A DNA stretch of 64,000 bases, from assembly GCA_950097015.1 (NCBI GenBank), contig CATNEN010000025.1, positions 5,322,001 to 5,386,000 of the forward strand, in the 5' to 3' direction. The number at the start of each line of letters is the position of its first letter. The stretch's first letter is position 1. The stretch comes from Macrostomum hystrix (Eukaryota; Platyhelminthes; Macrostomidae). The position numbers and the translations under genes are program-made. The notes under the pieces were generated by a model. It made no database searches. It had not been told where the DNA came from and was given only the letters and a program-made list of their open reading frames with translations. This document shows, piece after piece, positions 34,518 to 44,900 of this stretch.

Positions 34518-35793
34518 TAAGGGTGAGCCAAAAGTTTCCGGAATTTCATTGCATCAACATAGTCAACTTTCGCATTCAAAGTCAACAGATTAAAACGATG
34601 TAACACAGTTGCCAATCAAGACCTTGACTCTCTCCCATCTCATAGGCAGTGCCTCAATCCCCTCCATCCAGAAGCTCCTTGGCCTAGAGTCGATCCATTC
34701 CTGCACTGCTAACTCCACATGCTGCTTGTTCGCAAACCGCCGACCATCACAGAAGTTCTGGAGGGATCTGAACACATGGTAGTCACATGGCGAGAGGTCC
34801 GGCGAGTAAGGTGGGTGAGGCAAAACGCTGAAGCCGAGGCTCGCGAGTTTGGCTTGGGTGATTCTAGCCTTGTGTGGTCGGGCATTGTCAAACAGAAGAA
34901 CTTTGTCCCGGTGCCCTGGGCACACGGATCGCAGCCGGTGGGCAACTTGCTCCAGTTCTTCGCAGATGACAGCAGCAGTGACAGCCACACCATGCGGGAT
35001 GAGCTCCCAGAAGATGGGGCCCGATGAGCAGAACCAGAAGGACAAGAGCTCCTTCCCACAGTGGGGGTCTCGCCTGGAGCAGATTGGTGGCTCTTCATCA
35101 GCATTCACCCAGACCGCCGATGCGATAGGATTTTCATATGAGACCCACTTCTCATCCTGCGCAATGATGGACTTTAGGAAATATGGCGAGTGGGCCTGGA
35201 GGAGGTTCGAAGTTGCCATCTCGACCCGAGTGCCCATCTGCTGGGGAGTCAGCTCGTGGGGTACCAGAGTCGGCTTCTTCGGAACCTTGCCTGCATCATG
35301 CAGGCTCCGTCGAACTGTGCTGTAGGGCACTCCAGTTGTGGCCGACAACTTGCGCACACTGTACTCCGGGTTGTCCTCTAGGGCATGGAGAACGGCACCT
35401 TGATCGGCAGTGGGGGGTCGACCTGACCTTGGTTTGTCGGACAGGTTCCAGTCCTCCTCTACAAAGCGAGCGAACCATTCGTACACCGTAGACTTAGAGG
35501 GTGCATGATGACCCATCAGACTTGATAGCTCGCGATGTGCCTCGGCTGCATTTCTTCCAGCGTGAAAGTGGTTGAGCAGAATTGCTCGCCATTCGTTTTT
35601 AGGCATGTCCATTATTATTACTATAGCGGCTATTCAAACAGAGCTGAAGAGATGCGCTGATTCTGAGTAAAAGAGATAGAAGCATGCATGCAAGTATGCT
35701 AGTGGATGACTGCCACTTTTGAGATTTACCATAAACAAAATTTGTACGAAGATCTAGCTGAAAAAAATTCCGGAAACTTTTGGCTCACCCTTA
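34518..35793 (-). mobile_element. Complete mariner transposon (Tc1/mariner)
   Basis: A 1,276-bp element bounded by inverted repeats of about 29 bp that begin TAAGGGTGAGCCAAAAG. The left repeat runs from 34,518 and its exact reverse complement ends at 35,793. Both ends are flanked by the TA target duplication (34,516-34,517 and 35,794-35,795). One intact transposase lies inside on the minus strand. Identical ends and an open reading frame indicate recent insertion and possible autonomy. Confidence 0.96.
34590..35612 (-). CDS. Mariner transposase, intact
   Basis: 340 residues with no frameshift or stop, the usual mariner size. The N-terminal HTH region includes STVYEWFARF and PRSGRPP, followed by a second HTH. 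The linker has LVPHELT, a variant of the mariner WVPHEL motif. Catalytic triad: the first Asp in IAQDEKWV, the second in LLFDNARPH, the third in SPCDYHVF, with exactly 34 residues between the second and third (D,D34D, the mariner signature). It carries out TA-specific cut-and-paste transposition. ATG at 35,612 is chosen because the family start MDMPKNEW-type context and the HTH follow directly. Confidence 0.95.
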   Translation of the reverse strand: MDMPKNEWRAILLNHFHAGRNAAEAHRELSSLMGHHAPSKSTVYEWFARFVEEDWNLSDKPRSGRPPTADQGAVLHALEDNPEYSVRKLSATTGVPYSTVRRSLHDAGKVPKKPTLVPHELTPQQMGTRVEMATSNLLQAHSPYFLKSIIAQDEKWVSYENPIASAVWVNADEEPPICSRRDPHCGKELLSFWFCSSGPIFWELIPHGVAVTAAVICEELEQVAHRLRSVCPGHRDKVLLFDNARPHKARITQAKLASLGFSVLPHPPYSPDLSPCDYHVFRSLQNFCDGRRFANKQHVELAVQEWIDSRPRSFWMEGIEALPMRWERVKVLIGNCVTSF

Positions 35794-35912
35794 TAGCTTG
35801 GCTGCCGACAGAGGGCTTGACTGAGACTAACTAGCGGCATGAAGCCGTCCTGAAAAAAGCGCGTACAGTTTCAGACCTGGCTCAGACAGTGGCACTAGCG
35901 CAGGTCTCGGAA

Positions 35913-38900
35913 ATGATTCAACAACAGCCTTTCGTCGGCGCTCGAGGCCACATTCGCTCCAGTCGCTACCGAATGACATCAGCCGAGGCGGAGGCGGCCA
36001 CGGTGGCGGCGGCTGCCGCCGCAGCTGAAGAGGAAGCCATGGATTCAACTGGAGATGGACAGCTGCTAGTGCAAGCGGTTGCCGCAGCCGCCGTGTTACT
36101 GCTGTTTGTCGCAACCTTCGCCACTGTGGTCACCTTCCTATTGAAGGCTCCCGCTACGGCCGCCTCGGACTACATCCGACTGGAACCGCGCAGTCTGGAG
36201 GCCTCGGCGACGACGCTGGAGGAGGCAGCGTCCAGACTGTCCGAGCGGCTGTCGGGGACTGCATCGGCTGCGCACTGGCGGCCCCTGCTGGCCTGGGGTG
36301 GCTTCAAGCCGATCGACTGCGCCAGACTCGGCAGGTGAGTCCTTAGCAACCTGGCTAATTAGCAATACCAAGGACCACTATGAGTGATAGGGACGGGAAA
36401 CTACGGTTCTTAGAAAAAGTTTGTTCGAGGAAATTTTATGGCGTCATCGATTTCTAAATGCATAAAGATAATAGTATTTGCAGGAGGGCTGCGGGCAATG
36501 GCACATCATTTGGTGGCACTGGACCCGCAGCCAGCGAGGAGGCAATTCTGCCCATTCCGCTGACTTCTGAGCACACACGCACACACAGGTGTGTACATCT
36601 GCCCTGACTTTCTCATCGGCAGGCAGTGTACACTCTCACTGTGTCTTGGAGGTTGTCCCTCAAGGGCTTCAATTGCGCGACAAGCCTCCAAGCCTTCTCT
36701 CCTTCTCTGCGCCCTTCTCTGCGCCCAAAATGAATGTGGCCTTGCCGCGGAATCGAACTCGGGTACCTTGGCACGAGAGGCAAATACTTTAACTGCTCTG
36801 CTACGAGTACCGACCCGCCGCCTAAAACTTCATGAAGTTCCTGAGACAGCAAAACAACAAAGTTAATTTATTAATTTATACTCCTACATTCTAAAATTTC
36901 ACTCCCTAGTCTCTAGCATTGTGAAATATTTTTGTATGGTCAGACCCAGTTATTTTTATTAGCATAGGCCTAAGAAAGAAAATGGTGTAAAGATCAACTT
37001 TTCAACTTTTAACAACCTTGAATCTGCTTCTAATAAAAACGATAACTATATATACTTTAATGTTAAAAATGCGAAAGTTTGCAATCCTATGCCTCCAATG
37101 CCTCATAAAAGTTGACTAAGAAACGTAATTTCTTGTCTTTATAACAAATACGAGCGTAGCTGGTCCAGCTTGATCAAAGTGTCTATAAAAACAATATTAT
37201 TCAAAGTCAAATACAGCCTATCAATAAGCCGTTAGTTTTTTTATGGAAATGAAAGGAAAGGAATGAACATGAACCACACCCTTTTAGATGATAGCATTTT
37301 CGTATTATTGTTATGCTAATGTACAGGTGCATAGAGAGAGTTATTACATACATTTATTGATGGAAATCGTTTGTTCCTTTGAACTGTCTTCTTTCCTTAG
37401 AAAAAGGATTTGCATGAGTTGAACGTTTTTTCTTAGAATTTATTTGCGAACATAGTCGAGTCCAGTTAAGTACGGCACTCACACTAATGACATCCTCTTG
37501 CATAGTCTTATGAGCATTATTAAAGCCATATTATGACGACATCTCATTATAGATAAATAGGCAATCATCATTACATACAAGTATAATACTTTTTGCTTCG
37601 TATTCAGAAAAAAATTGCAGCGTCACGTCGAAGTAAAATATTTTATAGTTTTTATTTTCTAATTTTATATTCTCCCAGTTTTTTTAATTGCGTAACTAAT
37701 TTAAGTCGTAAGTTGAAATACGTAACTCACAAAAAACTTCAACTATTTAATTTCTCTATGTTTCATTTTGTTTCTTTACATCTACTACAATAGAATAAGA
37801 TTTATTAGAACTTTTTGTACACTTCTGGCACTTGTTTAAAAAACTGGATCGTTTATAACTCGCTGCCTTCTCTGTTTGGACAAAGTTTTAAACCCGTGCA
37901 ATCCGTCGAACATTGATTTCTATAATCTTACATTTTACATATTACGTACTATATAAAATTATTGAGGGGGCGAGTGGGTCAGCGGCTAACGTCGCTGCCT
38001 CGCACTCCAAAGGACGCTAGTTCGATTCACCCTTCAAGTCACGATTAATTTCGGGACTTGTTGGGGGGTTTGGACAGTAGCGACCGGCGGAGGTGCACCA
38101 TATTTCGTGCAATCAAAGCTTGAAATAATAGCTTCGCTCCTACCTTTCTGTGTGCCTGTTCTGCGTTGTGTGAGTTGTGTGCGTTGGCGCTGGGGCGTGA
38201 GACCTTGCGGGGGTGGCTGGAGGGCGGGTGTACACCGCCGCGCGCTTTCTGGACTTTCGTCAGCGCGATTGGATAAGTGTACACTCATCACCCGGCCCCC
38301 CCCTGAGGACTGATTTCTTATCAGCCTTCCGCCCCGGCTTGGTCTGCTATGTGCGTGTGGGGCTGGGGTGGGGGACACTGCTGCCTATTCTGGGTGCCTC
38401 CTGCCCTCCCCGGCTGGTCTGTGCTGCTGTGTGTGGTGCCTGCTCAGGGGAGGCGGCGCGATGGGCGCAAAAGCGCCTAGTTCGCCGGTCTGGGGGCGTG
38501 CCGCTCCGTCGCTTGTGCGACAAGTGCCCCGGGCCCCCCTGCAAAATAAATAGATAGATAGATAGAGATAGAAATAAAATTATTGCGTTTTAAGCTTAAT
38601 TTTTTCCAATAAGTAGTTTGGGTTTCAGATTGTTTATAGAAATGTCAGAAACATAATAATAATTAATTGAAAGTGATTTATTATAAACAGCAAACTTTTG
38701 CTAAAATGGAAACTGCACTTAATTGACTTTTTTCATTATAAAATGATGATCCACACAACTTAATTAGCAACAAAAATTTACATCCTGAAGTTGTTCGAAC
38801 AGATTATAATAAATCATGAAACGCAACACATAAATAAGCAAAAGAAATAGCAAAAGTGCACGCACCTAACCTGCTTTGAAAAAAATGTAGTTTTGGAATC

Positions 38901-39557
38901 ACTGTTTGGAAGACTGTTTTGGAATCACTTTAGACTTAGAGGCAAGTAACTATAAAACAGGAATTTTTGCCGCTATATCGCCTCAGAGCTGGTCAGTGCT
39001 TCTATTTTTAGAAAACCTCTCGGGGAAACCCCTCCCTAACAGCCGCCAACCGCAAGCATGTGACTGGCAGATCAGCCAATGAAATTTCTCTAAGGTTGTT
39101 ATGCACCAATCCGCATTGCCGAATTTCTCGCAGATACCCGACCAGCCGTGAAGTCTGCCTGCCGTCCACAGCTACGCTTGGTCCGTGCAACACGTACGCC
39201 GGCTTCGGCTATTTCAACGGCCAGCCATGCTTAATGCTAATGCCGGGATCTAGGCTGACTGGCAACTATACTGAGGATCTGCGGATTCGCTGTAGGGCCA
39301 CCGACTCAGTCACGGGCAACAGCCTGCCGTTGGCTTATTATCCGGCTGTGAGACACCTGGCCGAATCCTTCGCCTACTTTCCCAGGTATTTCTTTCCGTA
39401 TAGAAGCGACACTCAGTTCTACCTGGCTCCGGTTGCAATGGTGCAACTGCTGCGACTGCCGCCTCGGGGACACCGGCTATTATTGAACTGCTCAATAGGC
39501 AATGTACAGTTTGTCAATGTTAGCACGGAGAGATCTATGCTCATGCGATTGAGTTGA
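35913..39557 (+). CDS. ATP1B: Na+/K+-ATPase beta subunit (divergent)
   Basis: Two exons: 35,913-36,334 and 39,134-39,557 (my preferred acceptor, TTTCTCGCAG; the alternative start 39,071 is in the same frame), joined in phase 2, giving 281 or 302 residues. Type II membrane protein: a short Ala/Glu-rich cytoplasmic tail, one TM segment at about residues 51-77, and an extracellular domain. The 281-residue form has exactly the six family cysteines, in PIDC, REVC, GPC, GQPC, RIRC and LLLNC. REVC and GPC are 9 residues apart, as in vertebrate beta1. Other blocks: GYFNGQPCLML, LAYYPAV and APVAMVQL. Beta subunits fold and traffic the alpha pump. Sequons NYT, NCS and NVS are present. No arrays in the intron, but two SINEs. 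Paralogue class uncertain. Confidence 0.85.
36335..36481 (+). other. Start of ATP1B intron 1
   Basis: Donor GCAG/GTGAGT at 36,335. The intron runs to 39,133 (or 39,070) and holds SINE-A copy 3, then AT-rich unique sequence (36,821-37,952), then SINE-B. I see no further exon in it. Confidence 0.7.
36482..36820 (-). repeat. SINE-A copy 3 with head
   Basis: Reverse orientation. The 3' end reads GGCTGCGGGCAATGGCAC. The tRNA-like head is preserved at 36,745-36,820 with GGAATCGAACTCGGG (box B complement) and CTCTGCTACGAGTACCGACC. An internal duplication of CTCTGCGCCCTT is present. Confidence 0.87.
37965..38573 (+). repeat. SINE-B, about 0.6 kb, full length with 12-bp target duplication
   Basis: The tRNA-like head reads GTGGGTCAGCGGCTAACGTC, with box B AGTTCGATTC. 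A GC-rich body follows that differs from SINE-A. It ends in (GATA)n-type repeats. It is flanked by a perfect direct repeat ATAAAATTATTG at 37,953-37,964 and 38,574-38,585, a clear target-site duplication. It lies sense within the ATP1B intron. Confidence 0.88.
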
Positions 39558-39828
39558 ATACAAATCTTCGATTCGTTCTTTTTTAAGCCGTTTTAAATTT
39601 CAAATTTTCTGTTTGTTTTGCACCTATTCACAAACATGTACTTCTCACTGAAATCCCAAATTTCCAAAATCCCAATCAAATCATTAAATTTTTAATTCGA
39701 TTAAATCCTGAGTCACAGAAATTTCAGATCATGAATATCCCAAATCCCTGAAATCCCGTGTCTAAACAATCCTATATTATTAAAATCCTAAATCACGAAA
39801 TTCCCTAATTTTGTAGCGGAATTTTAAA

Positions 39829-40075
39829 GCAGAGCGGTCCGCGGTCCAACGTGTTGGCATCTCGCAGCCGCAGAGAAAAGGCTTGGGTGCTTGTCGAGCA
39901 ATTTACGCCCTGAGGACCAACCTCCAAAAGGCACAGCGAGAGTGTACACTGCCTGACGATGAGAAAGTCAGGGCAGATGTACACACTCGTGTGTGAGTTT
40001 GTGCCTGCGTACGGTATCTGTGTGCGTGTGTGCTCAGGAGTCAGCGAAATGGGCAGAATTGCCTACTCGCTAGTG
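39829..40075 (+). repeat. SINE-A copy 4 (internally deleted)
   Basis: Box A-like GCAGAGCGGTCC is followed almost at once by the body (CTCGCAGCCGCAGAGAAAAG), so most of the head is missing. The body then matches copy 1 up to GGGCAGAATTGCC. Confidence 0.82.
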
Positions 40076-40103
40076 TCAACAAATTTAACATATTTACCTG
40101 AAT

Positions 40104-40190
40104 ACTGGCAGATCAGCCAATGAAATTTCTCTAAGGTTGTTATCCACCAATCCGCATTGCCGAATTCCTCGCAGATACCCGACCAACCGT
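40104..40190 (+). repeat. 87-bp duplicate of the ATP1B intron/exon 2 edge
   Basis: Aligns to 39,063-39,149 with three mismatches and no gaps by eye. The copied piece includes the preferred acceptor (here TTCCTCGCAG) and the first codons of exon 2. It directly follows SINE-A copy 4. Confidence 0.9.
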
Positions 40191-40699
40191 TATGCATGTA
40201 ATTTCCTCGTAATTTCCTGTATTCTCCCTTGAATTGAGGATTTCAACTTTTTCTAGCTAAGAGTTATGAGTTATAGAAGAATCGCATTGGGAAAAATGAA
40301 TCAAATGAGAGAGGGGAAGAGCAAACACGAAGTGATCGGAAACACTGGATGTAAATTCTGGATGCCAAAAAGTGGATCTCGTTCAAAGGTAAAACAATTA
40401 ATCAGGGTCAATAATTCAATTCTTTTTCTATACCAACCGTTTCCATTGGCAACAATGATTGTCCTCTGATTATAATTGAACAAAGGAGGAATATTTATGA
40501 AGCTTGTTTTGATTGACACAGGAGCACGAAGGAATGTTGATGATGCGAGAATTACTGTTAATGACTGACTGACATTATGCTTAAACAAATAATGAACTTA
40601 GTACTAATTTGTGACAGAATAGTCTATCTGCATGTGTAAACAAAAAGATCTGAACTCAATGAAAAAAAGGGATTGCACGAAACTATGATATTGTTGCAC

Positions 40700-41512
40700 T
40701 ACATGAAGAAATCCCATTTTACGAAATCCCTATTTCAAGAAGTCCATATTTTAGGAAATCGATACTTAAAGAAGTCCCAGTTTAACGAAATCCTAATTTA
40801 ACAAAATCCCAATTTAACGTAATCCCAATTTAACGAAATCCCAATTTAACGTAATCCCAATTTAACGTAATCCCAATTTAACGAAATCCCAATTTAACGA
40901 AATCCCAATTAAACGAAATCCCAATTTAACGAAATCCCAAATAAACGAAATCCCAATTTAACGAAATCCCAATTTAACGTAATCCCAATTTAACGAAATC
41001 CCAATTAAACGAAATCCCAATTTAACGAAATCCCAATTTAACGTAATCCCAATTTAACGAAATCCCAATTTAACGAAATCCCGATTTAACGAAATCCCAA
41101 TTTAACGAAATCCCAATTTAACGAAATCCCAATTAAACGAAATCCCAATTTAACGAAATCCCAATTTAACGTAATCCCAATTTAACGAAATCCCAGTTGA
41201 ACGAAATCCCAATTTAACGAAATCCCAATTTAACGTAATCCCAATTTAACGTAATCCCAATTTAACGAAATCCCAATTTAACGAAATCCCAATTAAACGA
41301 AATCCCAATTCAACGAAATCCCAATTCAACGAAATCCCAATTCAACGAAATCCCAATTTAACGAAATCCCAATTCAACGAAATCCCAATTTAACGTAATC
41401 CCAATTTAACGAAATCCATCTTTAACGAAATCCCAATTTAACGAAATCCGAATTTAACGAAATCCGAATTTAATGAAATCAATTTTTAACGAAATCCCAA
41501 TTTAACACATTC
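40700..41512. repeat. 16-bp tandem array
   Basis: About 48 copies of AATCCCAATTTAACGA with GTAATC, AATTAAAC and AATTCAAC variants. Edges are decayed on both sides. It lies between ATP1B and IQCH, downstream of both. Confidence 0.94.
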
Positions 41513-41999
41513 CTATTTAAGCAATCGCTACTTAATGAAATGCATCATTTGCAGGTCAGTGCTACGAGCGTATTCATCGAAGTCCTTATTCCAAGTCAAA
41601 ATCAATATTCGAAGAAATGCAAGAATCCAAGAATCCCAGTTCCATAAAATCACAATGTCCCGAAACATCAGTATTTGACGAAAAAAAAATCGTAAAAATT
41701 TATAACTGTACGACACTGTCCTTTCTTAGAATTCGTGAATTCTTAGTTCACCGAAATTTCGATTTAGCACAGGATTCTCGCTTGTCATTTGCTAAACTGT
41801 TAGTGGCTTAAATTCGGTAACACTAATTAGAAAATACGAATATTATGGCTTGACGACTTGAACGTGTTAAGTTCTTCTGTTAAAAAAAGTAAAAAATAAG
41901 ACAAATTTATTTATTTTCGAAGCGGACTATAAAAACTAACTTCTGCGATCATTGAAAGTGTTCAAGAGCCTACTAGCAGTTAGTAGCATGCAGTGCGAA
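41513..41999. other. 3' flank of IQCH
   Basis: AT-rich and unique. Frames are short and overlap on both strands. Contains the IQCH poly(A) signals listed separately. Confidence 0.5.
41906..41915 (-). promoter_or_regulatory. Poly(A) signals for IQCH
   Basis: Two overlapping AATAAA hexamers on the minus strand, about 85-95 nt after the IQCH stop. Confidence 0.7.
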
Positions 42000-44900
42000 T
42001 CAATCGCCCAATTTTTCCTTTGTCGACTGCGGCCTTGAAGACTCCTTAGTCTTTTCAATGGCGATCGCCTCGTCTAGGTCGGCGGCCAGGCCTTGAAAAT
42101 TGGTGCGGCCTCTCATATCCGTCGTGGAAATCTCCTGGTTGATGACGGACAGGTTCCTGGCGAACATCTGCAGGCTTGAGCACAGGTCATCCGACAGTGT
42201 GAGCATGCACAGGCAGTCTCGCTGGAAGGAGTCGATCAGGCAGAACAGGGTCCCGGTCTTGTCCGTGACGTCATAGCCGATGCCCTGCGCTTTGCAGGTC
42301 TGGAAGAACACGGAATAATGCACGGCGGCAAGATTCGTGTGCCACAGTCTTGTGGACATTGCGGCGAAGCGTTGGCGACCCTTCACCCGGATGCTGAGAC
42401 CGGTCTTCTTAGTCTTTTTGTCCAGAGCGGCCATCTCAGCTGGAGACATTGCGACTGTCAGCTCGTGGTCCAGCGGGTTGAACCGGCCATTGGTGGCAAA
42501 CAGCAGCAGCTGCATGAGGGCTGCGCTGTCGCTGTAGTGCAGGCTGAGGTCGGAGGCCCACACCACCTGCTTCTCCGTGGCCGGATCTTCGAACACTAGG
42601 AAGTCGACGCTGAGATGACCGAAGATCTTCCTCTCCCAGCAGGCGGTGCCAACGCGCTCGCAGAGGTCGTTGAGCACGGAGGGCAGGGCACTGCACTGGG
42701 GCGTGGAGGTGCCAAGACAGGCGTACGGCTGCTCAGCGCTGCGTACCTGCGTAGGTAAAGAGTAATTCACTAGCAATTCAGGTGAAACTGCATGCGATTA
42801 GATTCTCTAATGCTAGCAACAGTTTTATAAGCAAATTTTTATCGCTCATTTAGTCAACATGGTCTCACCTGATCTCCGCAACTGACTATTCGAATGTTTC
42901 CAGTCGGCTCAATGCACAGGTCCATCTGGACGCAGGCAACGATACCGTCTGTTGGCGGTGTGGCCTCCACAATGCCGCCCTGGCTTGTGAACTCGTCCAT
43001 GAACTCCTGCCAGGTTGCGTAGGCCTCCGGACAGGCCACCCGGCCGCAGTCGCGCAGCAGCTCCGGCAGCTCCTCGCACACCTTTAGGTAGACCTTCTCG
43101 TGGGCCCACTTCTGGTTCCAGTTTTCGCTGAAGCGCTGCCGCTCGCGGAGGGCCCACTCGTAGCAGGGAAGCCGGTCGGCGTCCACGTAGGCGATGCCCC
43201 GGCCATCGAACTCGGTGTCCATCTTGAGCAGCCAGCGGCGCACGCTGAGATTCTCAGTGATCAGCTGTGCCAGGCAGTCCTGCAGCTGCCCGACTGAGTA
43301 AATATCGAAGTCGCTAGGCGGTGTCGGGACGTTGGCGGCCTGAAAGACTCGCTTGCCGCCAGATTTGGTGCCATAGAGCTGCGTCACTTCGGGCTCCGAG
43401 CAGAGGATCGGCAGGTCGAGCTTGTCGGCCACCGCCAAGTCATCGGAGCAGGGAAAACCCGGCACAATGTAAGCTCTGCGGCCCTGCACCAGACTGCGAA
43501 TTCGCTTTAGAGCCCTGGGTGAATACTTCAGCAGCGTCGATAGGCACATGTTGTGATGCGGGAAGTTCTTAACAGCCTCCGGCACGATGATGCGGTAGCG
43601 GTCGCTGATGTCGCGCTGGTCCTCCAGTCGACCGGACTCGACTGCGCCGCGCAGGCCAGTGAGTGTAGCATAGTACTGAAGCACCTCGTCGCTCATCGGT
43701 ATTGGGCTGATTAGGATCACGTCGACGTTCGGATCGCGCAGATCGCCTAGGCGAGCCATCTGAGTGTTCTGCAGACGGCCAAGGCCCTTGATGCTGTCCC
43801 GGATGTGCTGCGGGTAGCCCAGAGATGGCATGTGGATGACGGTTCGTCGCTCATTGCGCCAGCTGTCCCAGGTGGCCTCCAGGTGGGCGAACCGGCGCCG
43901 GTAGCCGTCTAGCTGACGGGAGCGAGTCTCCTTCAGCTGGCCCTTGATGTTGAGCAGGCGAAGGTGCAGGATCCACTCGATGGCGATGATACCGGCTGCC
44001 CACTTCTTACGCTTGTACTCTCTGGCTCGCGGTTTGGTGTGGTTAGATGGCATGTCGGATTCATTCTTTTGGGTTAAATATGCTAATTTAGTGGAATTTA
44101 GGAAACAGTAAAACGACCACGGGAGGTTTTTCAATGGTACATTTTCTCTCTTTCGTGTCATCGTCATCAGGTCCAGAACGCGGGCTAAAACTTTCCACTC
44201 TATTCAGTGAAAAAACTTCCAGAATCACGATGCTGATGTCGGATGGATTCGAAAATTATGGCGGAAAATGTTGATCGATACGGTGGACTTTCACGAAAAT
44301 CGGTCATTCGGTTTGGTAGCTTATCGTGACGTAGGCAGTTGGTAGTTGAAATACAAATACTTTCTTTCCCCGTGGGGTTGAAATAGCCTGGCATTTCCAC
44401 AGTTTTTACTATTTTATTCAAGAATTCAGGAAAATTGTGCACATCTAATCTTTGCAGCAGGAACAGGACTAACGAATTTGACGTCACAGACTCATAGTGA
44501 CGCGTCTTAGGAATCTCAGACTTCGCCTTTATAATTTGGCGGCTATGTAGGACTAGTTACTAAGGTTTAAGCGAAACTTACGACCCTGGATCCTAGCTGC
44601 ATACCTGTACTCCTTGCGTTTGACGTGGCCCCGCCACAAAGCCTGAATCACGGTGCATGCACGCTCGCGCCCAGTGGGCCCGGTGAATCGACGACCCGGC
44701 TGCTCGACCAGCCGTTGCACATCCTCCCGATTGATGAGGCAGTCCAGCAGCTCCCAGTTGCTGCCTGGCCGGCCCTCGAGCTCGTTCCAGACGGCCAGTT
44801 CGGCGAGTCGTTCGCCGTTGACGAAAGCAATGGGCACGGAGTAGGCCTGCAGCCACTGCTCCATGGTTCGAATCGCGGACGCGATGGAGCCCCAGTCGAG

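Larger units (their letters stand above)
39558..40700. other. 3' flank of ATP1B
   Basis: Possible poly(A) signal ATTAAA near 39,683. Scattered AAATCCC words (39,640-39,790) resemble a decayed array. SINE-A copy 4 and the duplicated ATP1B exon edge follow. The short frame at 40,266-40,469 shows nothing recognisable. Confidence 0.5.

Noticed and set aside
35889-35912. Earlier start of the beta subunit at a GTG
   Set aside because: Not an ATG. The first in-frame ATG is at 35,913 and gives a normal short cytoplasmic tail.
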